From NCBI GenBank assembly GCA_037447655.1, contig JBBHKE010001118.1:62001-126000 (forward strand): 64,000 nt of DNA, in the 5' to 3' direction. This stretch comes from Zygnema cylindricum. Taxonomy: Eukaryota; Streptophyta; Zygnematophyceae; Zygnematales; Zygnemataceae. The position numbers and the translations under genes are program-made. Below, piece after piece: positions 20,691 through 31,285 of the stretch (within the stretch, counting starts at the first letter, position 1; the number at the start of each line of letters is the position of its first letter). The notes beneath the pieces were generated by a model, which did not search any database, was not told the DNA's origin, and worked only from the letters and a program-made list of their open reading frames with translations.

Positions 20691-21501
20691 GATAGACTAG
20701 CTGTTAGCAAAAAGGCTAACGAACCAAAGATTTCATCCTGGTCCCTATAGTCAGTAGCCAGTAGTCGGTAACTTTGTCCTATAGTCTAGAACCAGTGCTA
20801 GGTGCTAGTCTATTATAGGGCGTGATAATTATTTAAACTTGTACCTAGCGAATTAAGCCGATTAACGGATTTACACGATTTAAAGACATAATGACAGTAA
20901 AATATTTTGTACGCAGACGGTTAGCTAATTTGAATGGAGCACATTAAATGCCAGTTAACATCGAATGGCTCCTATTCAAGCCAACATTGTGAAATAGCCG
21001 CTTTGGCTATTTTTGGACGTTGTGTCACTTATGGTGCCCCGACACTTGATTAGAAGATTTGCAAGAAACTCGGAAAATCAAGTCCAAAAGTGATAGGCGT
21101 CCCCTCCATGGCCATGTCGTACAATGGTTATACAGAAGTACATCGGCAGCTGTACTTTCTTTTACTGTAGAGTCTATTAATTCGATCTGTACATTAATAG
21201 TAAGTGGTTTAGAGAGGGTTTTAGATCTTTGTGTTTTTGGATAGACAGCCGCCTCTCTCCGAGGGGGCTTCTATAAATACTAGCATCTTTGCCAGCTGAT
21301 AATTAATCGCATGGTTGGGCGTTTTCAGTGATTTCTTTTGCATAGGACTCAGGGGAGTCCATCTTTCACAGTGGTGAAGGGAACAAGAATATTTGCCTAC
21401 TTGTGAGGTAGTTTATTCAAAGGGAAGAACGACATTCAAGTTATCTTAGAGGCTTCATGTAAGCACAGTTTCTGTGCACCTATGGAGGTCATCGAATTGC
21501 A
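20691..21501 (+). repeat. 5' LTR of A3, truncated at its start
   Basis: Family-A LTR sequence in plus orientation from the tRNA-like region (near 20730) to the end TTGCA at 21501. The first 150-200 bases, including the hairpin, are missing where it abuts the A2 LTR. A TATA box TATAAATA lies at 21272-21279, about 230 bases before the LTR end; comparable sites are at 49929, 55233, 55579 and 56439. Confidence 0.7.
21272..21279 (+). promoter_or_regulatory. TATA box of family-A LTR
   Basis: TATAAATA lies at a position conserved in family-A LTRs, with GCAT(C/T)TTTGCC downstream. Transcription would then begin about 200 bases before the LTR end, making U3 about 800 bases long. Confidence 0.5.
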
Positions 21502-23010
21502 GGTTATGGCCCCACCCTCTAGGGTGCCCATTTACAACGGAACACAATTTATCTATTGGGAAACGATATTGGGGAATAGTGCATTGTGTGAAAAACGGTA
21601 TTGGGGAATAGTGAGCAGACAAGTGAGGCGTCCTCCTTTTAGGGCTCCACCAGGGTTTTGCGGAGTCAGATTTCCACGGATACCATTTGCTTTTGCAAAG
21701 GAGACAGATGATGGGGAAAGCAGTGTGTCAGAGAAGTAGAAGGAGCCAACCTCTCCTATCGCTCCATCTATAAAGACACCGACATTAAAAGTTGAGGAGG
21801 ATGATTCACAAACGTGTGACTACGAGAACATGCAAGGCACTTCATCCTAATGCATCTCACTCAAGGTTTGGCGATATCTCATCTTCACATAGTGGCAGCT
21901 CCACATCTATGGATAACATTGGTGGATATGTACAGGAGTGGTACCATTCAAGAGCAACAATTTGTTGAACAAAAACTAATTGCATACACTTACAAAGGGG
22001 GGGAGATGTTACTACCATGGGATTATAAGAATGTGGTCAATCAGGTGCAGGATCTGGATAATAGCCTATGGATCTGGAGCTCAGTTGTCAAAATGATCCT
22101 TGTCCGAGAGTACACCATTAAGATCTGAAGAGGAGCAAAGAGCGTCCAAGCTCTGGCGGCTGGAACAGATCGGTGGAACAACGATCCGAAGAAACCTTAT
22201 AGAGATATTAGCAGAGGTGGAAATCAACCTTGAGGACCGAGGACTCCGAAAGGACTCTACCATTTTTGCAAAAAACCTTGTCACTATATGGTAAAATGCA
22301 CCAAGCTAACAGAGCTAAGGCTAAAGGGAAGCTTTACAAATGAATTCTCCGGAGGAAAGAAAAAGGCAATAGTGACTACACAATTGAACGGAGAACTCGT
22401 AGGGGAAGAGATCTCTGATGAGGATGACAAAGAACTTCTCCTAAATAAGAAGTTAGAGGAGAAAAAGATCCCATAGAAGCAGAAGTGTGCGATTGGAGCT
22501 GTCCAAGAAGCTTCAGAAGAAGGTTGGATCATAGACTCGGGTGCCTCAATGTATATGTGTCGTGAAAAAAAAATGTTTACAAAGCTGAGGAAGATTCCCA
22601 CTGTAGAGATAGATTACGGGGATGGGAGAGTTGTGACTATTGATTTAGTGGGATCGGTACATGTAAAAGTACTAGTGGAAGGTCATACGTTTGTAGTCAC
22701 TTTCTCAGATGTGCTTTAAATATCTTAGCTAAGTAAGAATCTTATCTCAACTTCTGTTTAGGATGACAAAGATTTTGAGACCTACACTAGGAAAGGAGTC
22801 TTTACAGCCAAATATGATGATGAGATCTACTTTGTATTAGAGAAGGGTAGCAAACGAATGTTAAGGCTGAACCTCAGTTATAAAAAAAACAGAGCTTATT
22901 ATATTTGTGTCCCTTATATGATGATATGGCATAAACGTTTGGGTCATGTGCATCTAGACAAATTGAAAGAAATGAAAAGGCTAGGAGCAGTGGAAGGTAT
23001 TCAGTTTGGA
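21482..23010 (+). pseudogene. gag, protease and pre-integrase of A3 (truncated)
   Basis: The start ATG at 21482 is in the LTR; MEVIELQVMAPPSRVPIYNG reads through the PBS (21502-21516, one mismatch). The Gag domain continues (WETI...YWGIVSRQVRRPP), then 21850-22128 (HLTQGLAISHLH, MVDMYRSGTIQEQ), a zinc knuckle near 22261-22300, an acidic part (22288-22476), protease IDSGASMYMC near 22530-22560, and pre-integrase YYICVPYMMIWHKRLGHVHLDKL near 22890-22960. At 23010 it stops in the integrase zinc-finger region and is joined to the inverted RT start of A4. Internal Gag sequence between 22000 and 22030 is shortened. Confidence 0.8.
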
Positions 23011-23292
23011 CCAAGTATTTGCTTCCATGATAGAAGCCATCTCATCATTTATGGCTCTAATCCATCTTTCTTTCTCTGAACTATTCACTGCCTCCGAGTA
23101 AGACTGAGGCTCATTTGGGTGAGATAGCTTAGTTACCTTATGGGCAGCTTGTTTTTCCTATATCCTTTTGCTGCTCCTCCTTCCTCCCTCAAACTCCGTA
23201 GCTGGAATGGATGGAAGTCTTGGATTTCTTCTCACTGTCTTATCGGCTCCCTTGTCCATGAAAACCGGTTCTTGTCCCGCTTCTTCTATCTC
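23011..23292 (-). pseudogene. linker and RT N-terminus of A4
   Basis: The minus strand encodes the basic RRSSK stretch, AAHKVTKLSHPNEPQSYSEA, and KERWIRAINDEMASIMEANT, the conserved segment before RT in family A. The sequence breaks at 23011 against A3. A stop interrupts it near 23156. Confidence 0.75.
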
Positions 23293-24321
23293 CTAGAAGT
23301 CCATAGGAGTATGTGAGGTTTCCAGTGAGTCTCCTGTATCTTGGATCTCCCCTGAATCTGTAATCACGGTGTCACTTATGTCCCTTTCGGGAACGACCGA
23401 GTTCTCCTCACTTTTGGACTCAAATCTGATCCTTATCTTCTTTGTATATTTGAAGGGGTCAAATGACTTCCCTTCATCCATGACAACTAAGTGTTTGACC
23501 AGAATGATATCTTTCTTTGCTAAGTCATAGACTCTATATCCCTTAACATCCTCATCATATCCCACAACGTATCTAGGTTTTCCCTTAGCATCTACTTTCC
23601 AGTTTTTTCTATCCGTGTCAAGACAATAAACTTGGCTACCGAATACTTTAAGGTGTGAGATATCTGGTTTCCTTCCAACCCATCTCTCATAAGGTGTCAC
23701 TCCATATACAGCTGAGGTAAAGTCTCTATTCTTTATGTAGTTGGCACAGTTCATTGCTTCTACCCGAAATTTCTTTCCTATTTTTTTGTCTGCTAACATA
23801 CTGCATACACTATCTCCCAGTGTTCGATTCAACCTCTCTGCTACCCCATTTTGTTCTGAGTTATATGGTACAGTTTTCAGGTGTTGCACTCCCTCATCTC
23901 TTAGATATTCCTCAAACTGGTTAGAGGTATATTCCCCCCTATTATCACTCCTTATCCTTTTAATGGAGGTCTCATACAACTTCTCACTCCAGGCTTTATA
24001 TTTTTTGAAAAAAGTTAATGCTTTAGACTTTGTTTTCAGAAAGTAGACTCTAGAGTATCTAGACCAGTCATCAGTTATTGTCATTATAAACCTCTTTCCT
24101 CCAACCGCATGTTCCTTTATAAGTCCCCAAATATCTGTGTGGACCAAGTCTAACACTTTCTCACCTCTATATGTGGCGGTTTTGGGAAACGGAAGTCTGT
24201 GAGCCTTACCTTGACCACAACCACTACAATCATCTATCATTTCATTATCCACAAATTGAATGCCTTCTACTACCCCAAGCTTTTTCATTTCCCTCAACCT
24301 ATCAAAATGCACATGCCCCAA
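23293..24321 (-). pseudogene. integrase of A4, 342 codons open
   Basis: This is the longest open frame in the window. It begins at GHVHFDRLREMKK, within the zinc finger (the HKRL just before is cut by a stop), with CSGCGQGKAHRLPFP, then the core: VHTDIWG, TITDDWSRYSRVYFLK, SDNRGEYTS (usual Gly changed to Arg), and NGVAERLNRTLGDS. All three D, D, E positions are present. The C-terminal part has VFGSQVYCLDTD, GYDEDVKGYRVYDLA, KHLVVMDEGKSFDPFKYTKK, then the acidic linker. Integrase would insert the cDNA. The frame is open, but it has no start of its own and the element is truncated. Confidence 0.85.
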
Positions 24322-24324
24322 CCA

Positions 24325-24882
24325 CTAATGCCAAATCATCAACTTAGAAACACCAACATAGTATGCATTCTTCTTTTCATTACTCAGGTTTAGCCTAAAC
24401 ATTTTTTGGCTACACTTATCTGCCGTGAAGTAAACTTTATGCCAATACTTAGCTGTAAAGACTCCTTTTCTAGTGAAGGTATGAAACTCTTTATCATCTA
24501 ACACAGACATAGAGACAAGAATATTACTCAGCTGAAGAATATAGAGCATACCAGAGAATGTAAGTATAGAAGTTTTACCCTCGACTAAGACTTTCAGATC
24601 TATTGACCCCACTAAATTTGAAGTAACCACTATCCCATCCCCATACACTATCTCTACAGTAGGGATCTTTCTTAGCTTAGTAAACACTTCCTTATCACGA
24701 CACATATGCATGGATGCACCTGAGTCGATGATCCATCCTTCCTGTGGAGCTTCCCGAATTGATCCAAGGGCACACTTCTGTCTTTGAGGGATCTCCTTCT
24801 CCTCCAGACTCTCGTCAAGAAGAAGCTCCCCATCCTCCTCAAAGGATGCATCCTCGGTTTCTCCTGTCACTTTTGTAACCAT
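24325..24882 (-). pseudogene. protease and pre-integrase of A4
   Basis: Open for 185 codons on the minus strand: an acidic Gag end (LLLDESLEEKEIPQRQKCALG), the protease box IIDSGASMHMCRDK, IPTVEIVYGDG, the glycine-rich flap area and DVLYIPQL-like MLYILQL, then the pre-integrase NAYYVGVSKLMIWH. A stop right after WH separates it from the integrase frame. Confidence 0.8.
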
Positions 24883-25860
24883 AAGTGTCTTTTTCTTCCC
24901 TCCGGAGGAACCCCCTCCAAGGTTCTCTTAGAGCCTCAGCTCCGACAGCTTGACACAATCTGCGATAAAGTGTCCCGGCTTTTTGCAAAAATGACAAAGA
25001 CCCTTTGGAGGCCTCGGTCCCCCAAAATGATCTCTTTCCCCTTTGTAAGGTTTCTTCGGGTCCTTCCCCCATCGATCCCCTCCAGCTGCTACAGCTTGAA
25101 TGCTCTTCCCTCCTCTTCTAATCTTCATTATGTTTTCCTGCACAAGTATCATCCTGACCACTGTGTTTCATTTCAATAAAATATCAGGCATTTTGTGTAC
25201 TCGATACAGTATGTTCTCGAACTCATCTGGTAACTTCATGATAAGAGTGTTAACTTTCCTTTTCATTGTACCTGTCCACCCACCTCTTTCCATCTCCATA
25301 TAAAAACAAGAAAGATCATTACAATAATCTAACATCTTTCCTCTTTTGTAAGTGTAACTCACTAGCTTTTACTAAGCCAACTGGAGCTCCTGAATGGTTC
25401 CAGCTCTATAAATCTCCACCAAACTCACCCACAACTCCTCATCCTTGTAAATGTGATGATGAGGGGTGGCCAAAGCTTGAGTGAGGTGCCTCAAAATGAA
25501 GTTCTTGGCAGCCATATTTACATCCTCCCACATTTGATTATCGTTCTCGGTGGTCTTCACAGTCGCCACTCGCGGTACTGTGGCAATAGGAGTAAGGGGT
25601 GTCTCCATCCCTTTCCCCTTTTCGGACACACTGCTGTCCCCATCATCTGCCAGCATTTGCCTCCTCTGCTGAGGCAGCCGTTGCTGCAAGAAACCTTACT
25701 CCTCCAAATCCTGGCGGAGTTCTCGAAGGTGGGCGTTTCACTTGTACACTGACAATACCCCAGTATCGTCTTCCGCACAAAGCTCCCATCATCATGGCTT
25801 CCCAATAGCTGAACCCAAATCCATTGAATGTGGTCACCCTAGAGGGTGGGCCCATAACCT
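24883..25860 (-). pseudogene. gag of A4
   Basis: The MGPPSRVTTFNGFGFSYWEAMMMG segment is encoded at 25855-25643; the frame then shifts to 25689-25372 (DDGDSSVSEKGKGMETPLTPIA, MAAKNFILRHLTQALATPHHH, EELWVSLVEIYRAGTIQELQLA), 25362-25168 (SYTYKRGKMLDYCNDLSCFYMEME, LPDEFENILYRV) and 25161-24928 with the zinc knuckle CHFCKKPGHFIADC intact. Four pieces are separated by stops or frameshifts. Confidence 0.8.
25845..25859 (-). promoter_or_regulatory. Primer-binding site of A4, perfect
   Basis: The complement reads GGTTATGGGCCCACC, 15 bases complementary to the anticodon arm of initiator tRNA-Met as recalled for land plants. Confidence 0.8.
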
Positions 25861-26568
25861 ACAATTTAAGTGTCCTCCATTGGATCACAGAATACAGTAA
25901 GTCTCTAGATAGTATTTAGCTAACCCACTTTAAGCCATAACCACTGCAGTCCAGGAAGGAAAAATGACAGTTTGACTGCATTCTTGTGTAGTTTGGACTC
26001 CCTTGAGTTCGTAGGAAAGAGAATCACTGAAAATTGCCAACCAGCCGATAAGTTATGAGGCAATAAAAATGCCAATTTGTACAAACTCTTAAAGGGAGAG
26101 TTTACTGACTACCAAAATTTTCTAAGTCTTGATTCTCTAATAACTTCTATCTACTAAAGTACATACCAATCAGATTAATGTCCCGTACCAAAAAGTACTA
26201 TTGCATGTGTACCTTTTGTACGGCCTATGTACGACAAGGCTATTAAGCAAACGCGTGTCTGCTTTTCACTCGTTCGTACATTCCTCAAAATTCCCATGAC
26301 CGAATGTCATCTCTCCACGTGGCTCCAAGTCATGCCACGTCACAAAACGCCAAAGTGACCACTCCAGAATTTCGGCGATGATGTGCGCCATTAGATTTGC
26401 AGCGAGACGCAATCTTAGCCGTTATAAATACTTGCACAATATTTGTTTCGCTGTCGAAAAAAAAATTTGTGGTATCGGTTTTGAAATAGAATCGTACTTC
26501 GTACTTTCATAACACTGTATCTATGCGTGCCGTATACAGTTTTAGTTAAATGGATTTGATCCTCCCTA

Positions 26569-26606
<38 letters not shown>

Positions 26607-26907
26607 TATCACATACTATATCATTTTGCACTGGTCCTAGTCTTATAGGATAAAGCTGACCGTTATCGACCAACTTGACGAACCGAAGGTACCGCGATCA
26701 AATCCCACGTCCGCTAGGTATATTTTAAGTAACTTATTAAAAAAAAACTGCCTGTAGAACTAAGGCAGCCATGGATCAACCACCCTCTCTGTCCTTCAGT
26801 GACTACAACAAGTATAGGGGCTAGAGAGAGGAGGTGGAGGCACGCTGCCCGTTCTTTTCACTAACATATTTAACCCTAGAAAATACTATAGAAATCTACT
26901 AATTTCA
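25860..26907 (-). repeat. 5' LTR of A4
   Basis: Family-A LTR, 1048 bp, from TGAAATT (complement of 26901-26907; the first bases TGT are altered) to TGTA next to the PBS. It contains CCACGTGG at 26315-26322, GTAC motifs around 26170-26235, a TA microsatellite and a tRNA-like segment at about 26637-26720. It is the spacer of the A4/A5 inverted repeat. Confidence 0.8.
26572..26603. repeat. (AT)n microsatellite in LTR
   Basis: Uninterrupted AT repeat of 32 bases, expanded compared with the same site in other LTRs (for example about 31916-31930). Confidence 0.95.
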
Positions 26908-26995
26908 GTAGTGGTTGTGGCTTAAAGTGGGTTAGTTAAATACTATCTAGAGGCTTCCTATATTCTGTGATCCAATGGAGGACACTTAAATTGTA

Positions 26996-27010
26996 GGTTA
27001 TGGGCCCACC
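26996..27010 (+). promoter_or_regulatory. Primer-binding site of A5, perfect
   Basis: GGTTATGGGCCCACC follows the LTR end TTGTA. It is the same 15-base initiator tRNA-Met complement as in A4. It overlaps the Val-Met-Gly-Pro codons of gag. Confidence 0.8.
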
Positions 27011-28222
27011 CTCTAGGGTGACCACATTCAATGGATCTGGGTTCATCTATTGGAAAGCCATGATGATTGGAGCTTTGTGCGGAAAACAATCCTGGGGTAT
27101 CGTCAGTGGACAAGTGAAACGTCCACCTTCGGGAACTCCACCAGGATTTGGAGGAGTAAGGTTTCCTACAGCAACTGTTGCCTCAGTGGAGGAGGCAGAT
27201 GATGGGGACAGCAGTGTGTCCAAAAAGGGGAAAGGGATGGAGACACCCCTTACTCCTATTGCCACAGTACCAGGAGCGATGACTGTGAAGACCACGGAAA
27301 ACGATACTCAAATGTGGGTGGATGTAAACATGGCTGCCAAGAACTTCATTTTGAGGCACCTCACTCAAGCTTTGGCCACCCCTCATCATCACATTTACAA
27401 GGCTGAGGAGTTGTGGGTGAGTTTGGTGGAGATCTATAGAGATGGAACCATTCAGGAGCTAAGCAAAAGCGAGTGAGTTACACTTACAAAAGAGGAAAGA
27501 TGTTAGATTATTGTAATGATCTTTCTTGTTTTTATATGGAGATGGAAAGTGGTGGGTGGACAGGTACAATAAAAAGGAAAGTTAACTCACTTATCATAAA
27601 GTTACCAGATGAGTTCGAGAACATACTGTATCGAGTACAGGAAATGCCTGATATTTTATGGAAATGGAACACAGTGGTCAAGATGATACTTGTGCAGGAA
27701 AACACAATGAAAATTAGAAGCGGAGTGAAGAGCATTCAAGTTGTAGCAGCTGGAGGGGACCGATGGGGGAAGGACCCGAAGTAACTTTACAAAGGGGAAA
27801 GAGATCATTTTGGGGGACCGAGGCCCCCAAAGGGTATTTGTCATTTTTGCAAAAAGCCGAGACACTTCATCGTATATTGTGTCAAGCAGTCGAAGCTGAG
27901 GCTCCAAGAGAACCATGGAGGGGGTTCCTCCGGAGGGAAGAAAAAGACACTTATGGTTACAAAAGTGATAGGAGAAACCAAGAATACGTCTTTTGAGGAG
28001 GATGGGGAGCTTCTTCTTGAAGAGAGTCTGGAGGAGAACGAGATCCCTCGGAGACAAAAGTGTGCCCTTGGTGCAATTCGGGAAGCTCCACAAGAAGGAT
28101 GGATTATCGACTCAGGTGCATCCATGCATATGTGTCGTGATAAAGAACTCTTCACTAAGCTAAGAAAGATCCATACTGTAGCAATAGAGTATAGGGATGG
28201 AAGAGTGGTTACACAGATCTAG
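27000..28222 (+). pseudogene. gag and protease of A5
   Basis: 27000-27476 is open for 158 codons: MGPPSRVTTFNGSGFIYWKAM, SSVSKKGKGMETPLTPIA, MAAKNFILRHLTQALATPHHH, EELWVSLVEIYRDGTIQEL. 27473-27784 continues with SYTYKRGKMLDYCNDLSCFY and LPDEFENILYRVQ. The zinc knuckle CHFCKKPRHFIVYC near 27840-27880 lies in another frame, and its last part is altered. 27953-28222 encodes the acidic Gag end, RRQKCALGAIREAPQ and the protease box IIDSGASMHMC. A one-base change in the LTR end (ATGGAGGACACT then TAA) breaks the upstream start seen in A2 and A3. Confidence 0.8.
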
Positions 28223-29625
28223 TGGGATCAGTTGATCTAAAAGTCTTAGTAGAGGGTAAAACTTTTTTTTTTTTATTTCCCAGATGTACTCTACATTCCT
28301 CAGCTGAGTACAAATCTTGTCTCTACGTCAGTGTTAGATGACAAAGAGTTTGATACCTTCACCAGAAAGGGAGTCTTTACAGCTAAGTATGGGGATGAAG
28401 TTTACTTCACGGCAGATAAGGGTAGCTAAGGAATGTTTAGGCTTAACCTGAGTAATGAAAAGAAGAATGCTTATTATGTTGGTGTTCCTAAGTTGATGAT
28501 TTGGCATAAGCGGTTGGGGCATGTGCATTTTGATAGGTTGAGGTAAATGAAAAATCTTGGGGTAGTAGAAGGCATTCAGTTTGGGGAAAATGAAATGATA
28601 GATGATTGTAGTGGTTGTGCTCAAGGTAAGGCTCATAGACTTCTCGTTCTCAAAGCCGCCACATATAGAGGTGAGAAAGTGTTAGACTTCGTCCACACAG
28701 ATATTTGGGGACCAGTAAAAGTACCTTCGGTTGGAGGAAAGAGGTTAATGATGACAATAACCGATGACTGGTCTAGATACTCTAGAGTTTTTTTTCTGAA
28801 AACAAAGTCTGAAGCATCAACTTACTTCAAAGAATATAAAGCCTGGAGTGAGAAGTTGCATGAAATCCCCATTAAAAGGATAAGGAGTGATAATGGGGGG
28901 GAATATGCCTCTAACCAGTTTGAGGAATATCTGTGAGATGAGGGTGTACAACACCAAAAAACTGTACCATATAACCCGGAACAAAATGGGGTAGCTGAGA
29001 GGTTGAATCGAACACTAAGAGATAGTGCATGCAGTATGTTGGCAGACAAGAAAATAGGAAAGAGATTTTGGGCAAAAGCAATGAACTGTGCCAACTACAT
29101 AGAGAATAGAGTCCTTAACTTAGCTGTAAAGGGAGTGACAACTTATGAGAGATGGGTTGGAAGGAAACTAGATATCTCACACCTTAAAGTATTCGGTAGC
29201 CAAGTTTACAGTCTTGACAAGGATAGGAAAAACTGGAAACTAGATGCTAAGGGAAAACCTAGATACTTTGTGGGATATGATGAGGATGTTATGGGATATA
29301 GAGTCTATGTTTTGGCAAAGAAATATATCATTATGGTCAAACACTTAGTTGTCATGGATGAGAAGAAGTCATTAGACTCCTTCAAATATACAAAAAGGAT
29401 AAGAATCAGATTTGAGTCTGAAAGTGAGGAGAACTCGGTCGTTCCCGAAAAAGACATGAGTGAACCTGTGATTGCAGAATCAAGGGAGATCCAAGATAAA
29501 GGAGACTCACCAGAAACCTCAGATACTCCTATGGACTTTAAGGAGATAGAAGAAGCGTGACAAGAACCGGCTTCGAATGGAAAGGGGAGCAGATGAGACA
29601 GTGAGAAGAAGTTAAAGACTTCCAT
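28223..29625 (+). pseudogene. integrase and linker of A5
   Basis: Pre-integrase with DVLYIPQL-type sequence near 28285, a T-run frameshift at 28263-28274, NAYYVGVPKLMIWHKRLGH near 28470-28520, CSGCAQGKAH (28605-28635), VHTDIWGP, SDNGGEYAS (about 28885), a stop at 28934, then 29003-29560: NRTLRDSACSML, VFGSQVYSLDKD, GYDEDVMGYRVYVLA, KHLVVMDEKKS and the acidic linker. EQNGVAERLN is encoded at about 28979-29005. It is the mirror image of A4 23293-24882. Confidence 0.8.
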
Positions 29626-30170
29626 CTATTCCAGCTTTAGAGATTGAGGGAGGAGCAGCAAAAGGATATAGGAAAAAAAAACTGCTCATAAGGTAACTAA
29701 GCTATCTCACCCTGATTAGCCTCAGTCTTACTCAGAGGCCGTGAATAGTCCAGAGAAAGAAAGATGGATTAGAGCCATAAATGATGAGATGGCTTCTATC
29801 ATGGAAGCAAATACTTGGGAACTAGCAGATTGTCATCCAGATAGAAAACCAATTGGGTGTAAATGGGTATTTAAAATAAAACGGTACCCAGATAATACAA
29901 TTGAGAGATATAAGGCTCGATTGGTAGCGAAGGGATTCACCCAAAAAGAGGGGATTGACTATGAGGAGACCTTTGCTCTAGTTGTTCGGTTCCTATCAGT
30001 AAGGATTCTTCTCAGTCTGCAGCAGCGGAAGACATGGAAATACACCAGATGGACATTAAGACTGATTTTCTTAATAGTGAGTTAGAGGAAGAAAATTTCA
30101 CGAGACAACCCGAGGGGTACGTGGAAGAAAGAGAAGAGAGCAAAGTCTATACCGCTCATTCTACATTATA
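29626..30170 (+). pseudogene. RT N-terminal half of A5
   Basis: NSPEKERWIRAINDEMASIM (29744-29803), [46 protein letters not shown], then a frameshift to 30034-30168 with QMDIKTDFLNSELEEENFTRQPEGYVEE. The coding sequence ends in a damaged SLYG segment at about 30170, before the YVDD motif. Confidence 0.8.
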
Positions 30171-30345
30171 CGGTGTTGCTATGTTGCGCTGCTATGTTGC
30201 GGCGCTACTAAATTGCTACGCCGCTAAGCTGCTTTGCTGCTACGCTACACTAGTCTAGAATCGCAGCTGCGCTGCTATGGAATCGCAACTATAGCAGCCT
30301 AGCCCTAGCCACTAAGTACCTGAATCCTATAACCCTATTACACCT
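30171..30345. repeat. GCT-rich fragment, family-B 3' UTR/LTR-like
   Basis: TGTTGCTATGTTGCGCTGC and further GCTGC/GCTAC words resemble the region just before the 3' LTR in family-B elements (compare 47640-47700). It joins truncated A5 to a family-A LTR lacking its start. No coding sequence is seen. Confidence 0.5.
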
Positions 30346-30463
30346 CCTCTCTCTAGCCCCCATACTTGTTGTAGTCACTAAAAGATAGAGAGGGTGGTTG
30401 ATCCATGGCTGCCTTAGTTCTACAGGCAGTAGTTTTTAGTAGGTTACTAAAAATATATCTGGA

Positions 30464-30545
30464 GGACCCGGGATTTGATCCCGGTACCTTCGGTTCGTCA
30501 AGTTGGCCGATATCGGTCAGCTTTATCCTATTAGACTAGGACTTG
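30464..30545 (-). promoter_or_regulatory. tRNA-like segment with T-arm in LTR (antisense)
   Basis: CCGGG at 30468-30472 and CCCGG at 30480-30484 form a 5-bp stem around a 7-base loop; read on the minus strand the loop is ATCAAAT, close to the TTCAAAT of tRNA T-arms. An A-box-like TAGTCTAATAGG-type sequence follows on the minus strand at about 30535. The arrangement matches the segment at 13863-13943. Confidence 0.45.
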
Positions 30546-30823
30546 TGCTAAATGATATAGTATGTGATAGATATGTTTAGGGAAGAAAAAATCCATTTAA
30601 CTAAAACTGTATACGGCAAGCATAGATACAGTTTTATGAAAGTACAAAGTACGATTCTATTTCAAAACCGATACCACACATTTTTGTTTTGAGAGCGAAA
30701 CAAATATCGTGCAAGTATTTATAATGGCTAAGAATACGGCTCGCTGCAAATCGAACGGCGCACATCATCGCCGAAATTCTGGAGTGGTCACTTTGGCGTT
30801 TTGTGACATGGTATGACTTCGAG

Positions 30824-30987
30824 CCACGTGGAGAGATGACATTCGGTCATGGGAATTCCGAGGAATGTACGAACGAGTGAAAAGTAGGCACGCGTCCGCT
30901 TAATAGCCTTGTCGTACATAGGTCGTACAAAAGGTACACCGGCAGTAGTACTTTTTGGTACGGGACCGTAATCTGATTGGTCGGTAC
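30824..30987 (+). promoter_or_regulatory. G-box and GTAC cluster of family-A U3
   Basis: CCACGTGG (30824-30831) is a perfect G-box palindrome, also at 13566, 26315 and 49685 in other LTRs. GTAC occurs at 30914, 30925, 30934, 30948, 30958 and 30984. GTAC is the core bound by plant SBP-box proteins and by the related copper regulator of green algae; the link to these factors is inference. A TATA-like region lies about 100 bases downstream. Confidence 0.45.
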
Positions 30988-31285
30988 TTTAGTAGATAGA
31001 AGTTATTAGAGAATCAAGACTTAGAAAATTTTGGTAGTCAGTCAACTCTCCCTTTAAGAGTTTGGACAAATTGGCATTTTTACTGCCTTATAACTTATCG
31101 GCTAGTTGGCTGTTTTCAGTGATTCTTTTTCCTACGGACTCATGGGAGTCTAGGCTGCACAGGTGAGCTGTCAAATTGTCATTTTGCCTTCATGGAGAGT
31201 AGTGGTTGTGGCTTAAAGTGGGTTAGTTAAATACTATCTAGAGGCTTCTTGTATTCTGTGATCCAATCGAGGACAAAGCGTTGCA

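Larger units (their letters stand above)
23011..26907 (-). mobile_element. Family-A copia element A4, 3'-truncated (minus)
   Basis: 5' LTR 25860-26907, PBS 25845-25859, gag, protease, integrase and the start of RT, which ends at 23011 just after MASIMEANTW. RT core, RNase H and 3' LTR are missing. It is a mirror image of A5, which begins at 26996 on the other strand. Confidence 0.8.
26908..30170 (+). mobile_element. Family-A copia element A5, truncated at both ends
   Basis: Only the last 88 bases of the 5' LTR remain (26908-26995), then PBS, gag, protease, integrase, linker and RT as far as the SLYG region at 30170. RNase H and 3' LTR are replaced by a GCT-rich segment. Confidence 0.8.
30346..31285 (+). 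repeat. Family-A LTR lacking its first bases
   Basis: Plus-strand LTR from the hairpin (about 30350-30405) to TTGCA at 31285. It shows, in order: hairpin; a T-arm-like antisense tRNA segment (30464-30545), CCACGTGG at 30824-30831, six GTAC cores at 30914-30987, and the R/U5 end. It is followed by another LTR in opposite orientation, so it is a solo LTR or the 3' LTR of a lost element. Confidence 0.8.

Noticed and set aside
23293-24321. Functional domesticated integrase gene
   Set aside because: It is open for 342 codons but starts inside the zinc finger after a stop, has Gly changed to Arg beside the second catalytic Asp, and lies in a truncated element.
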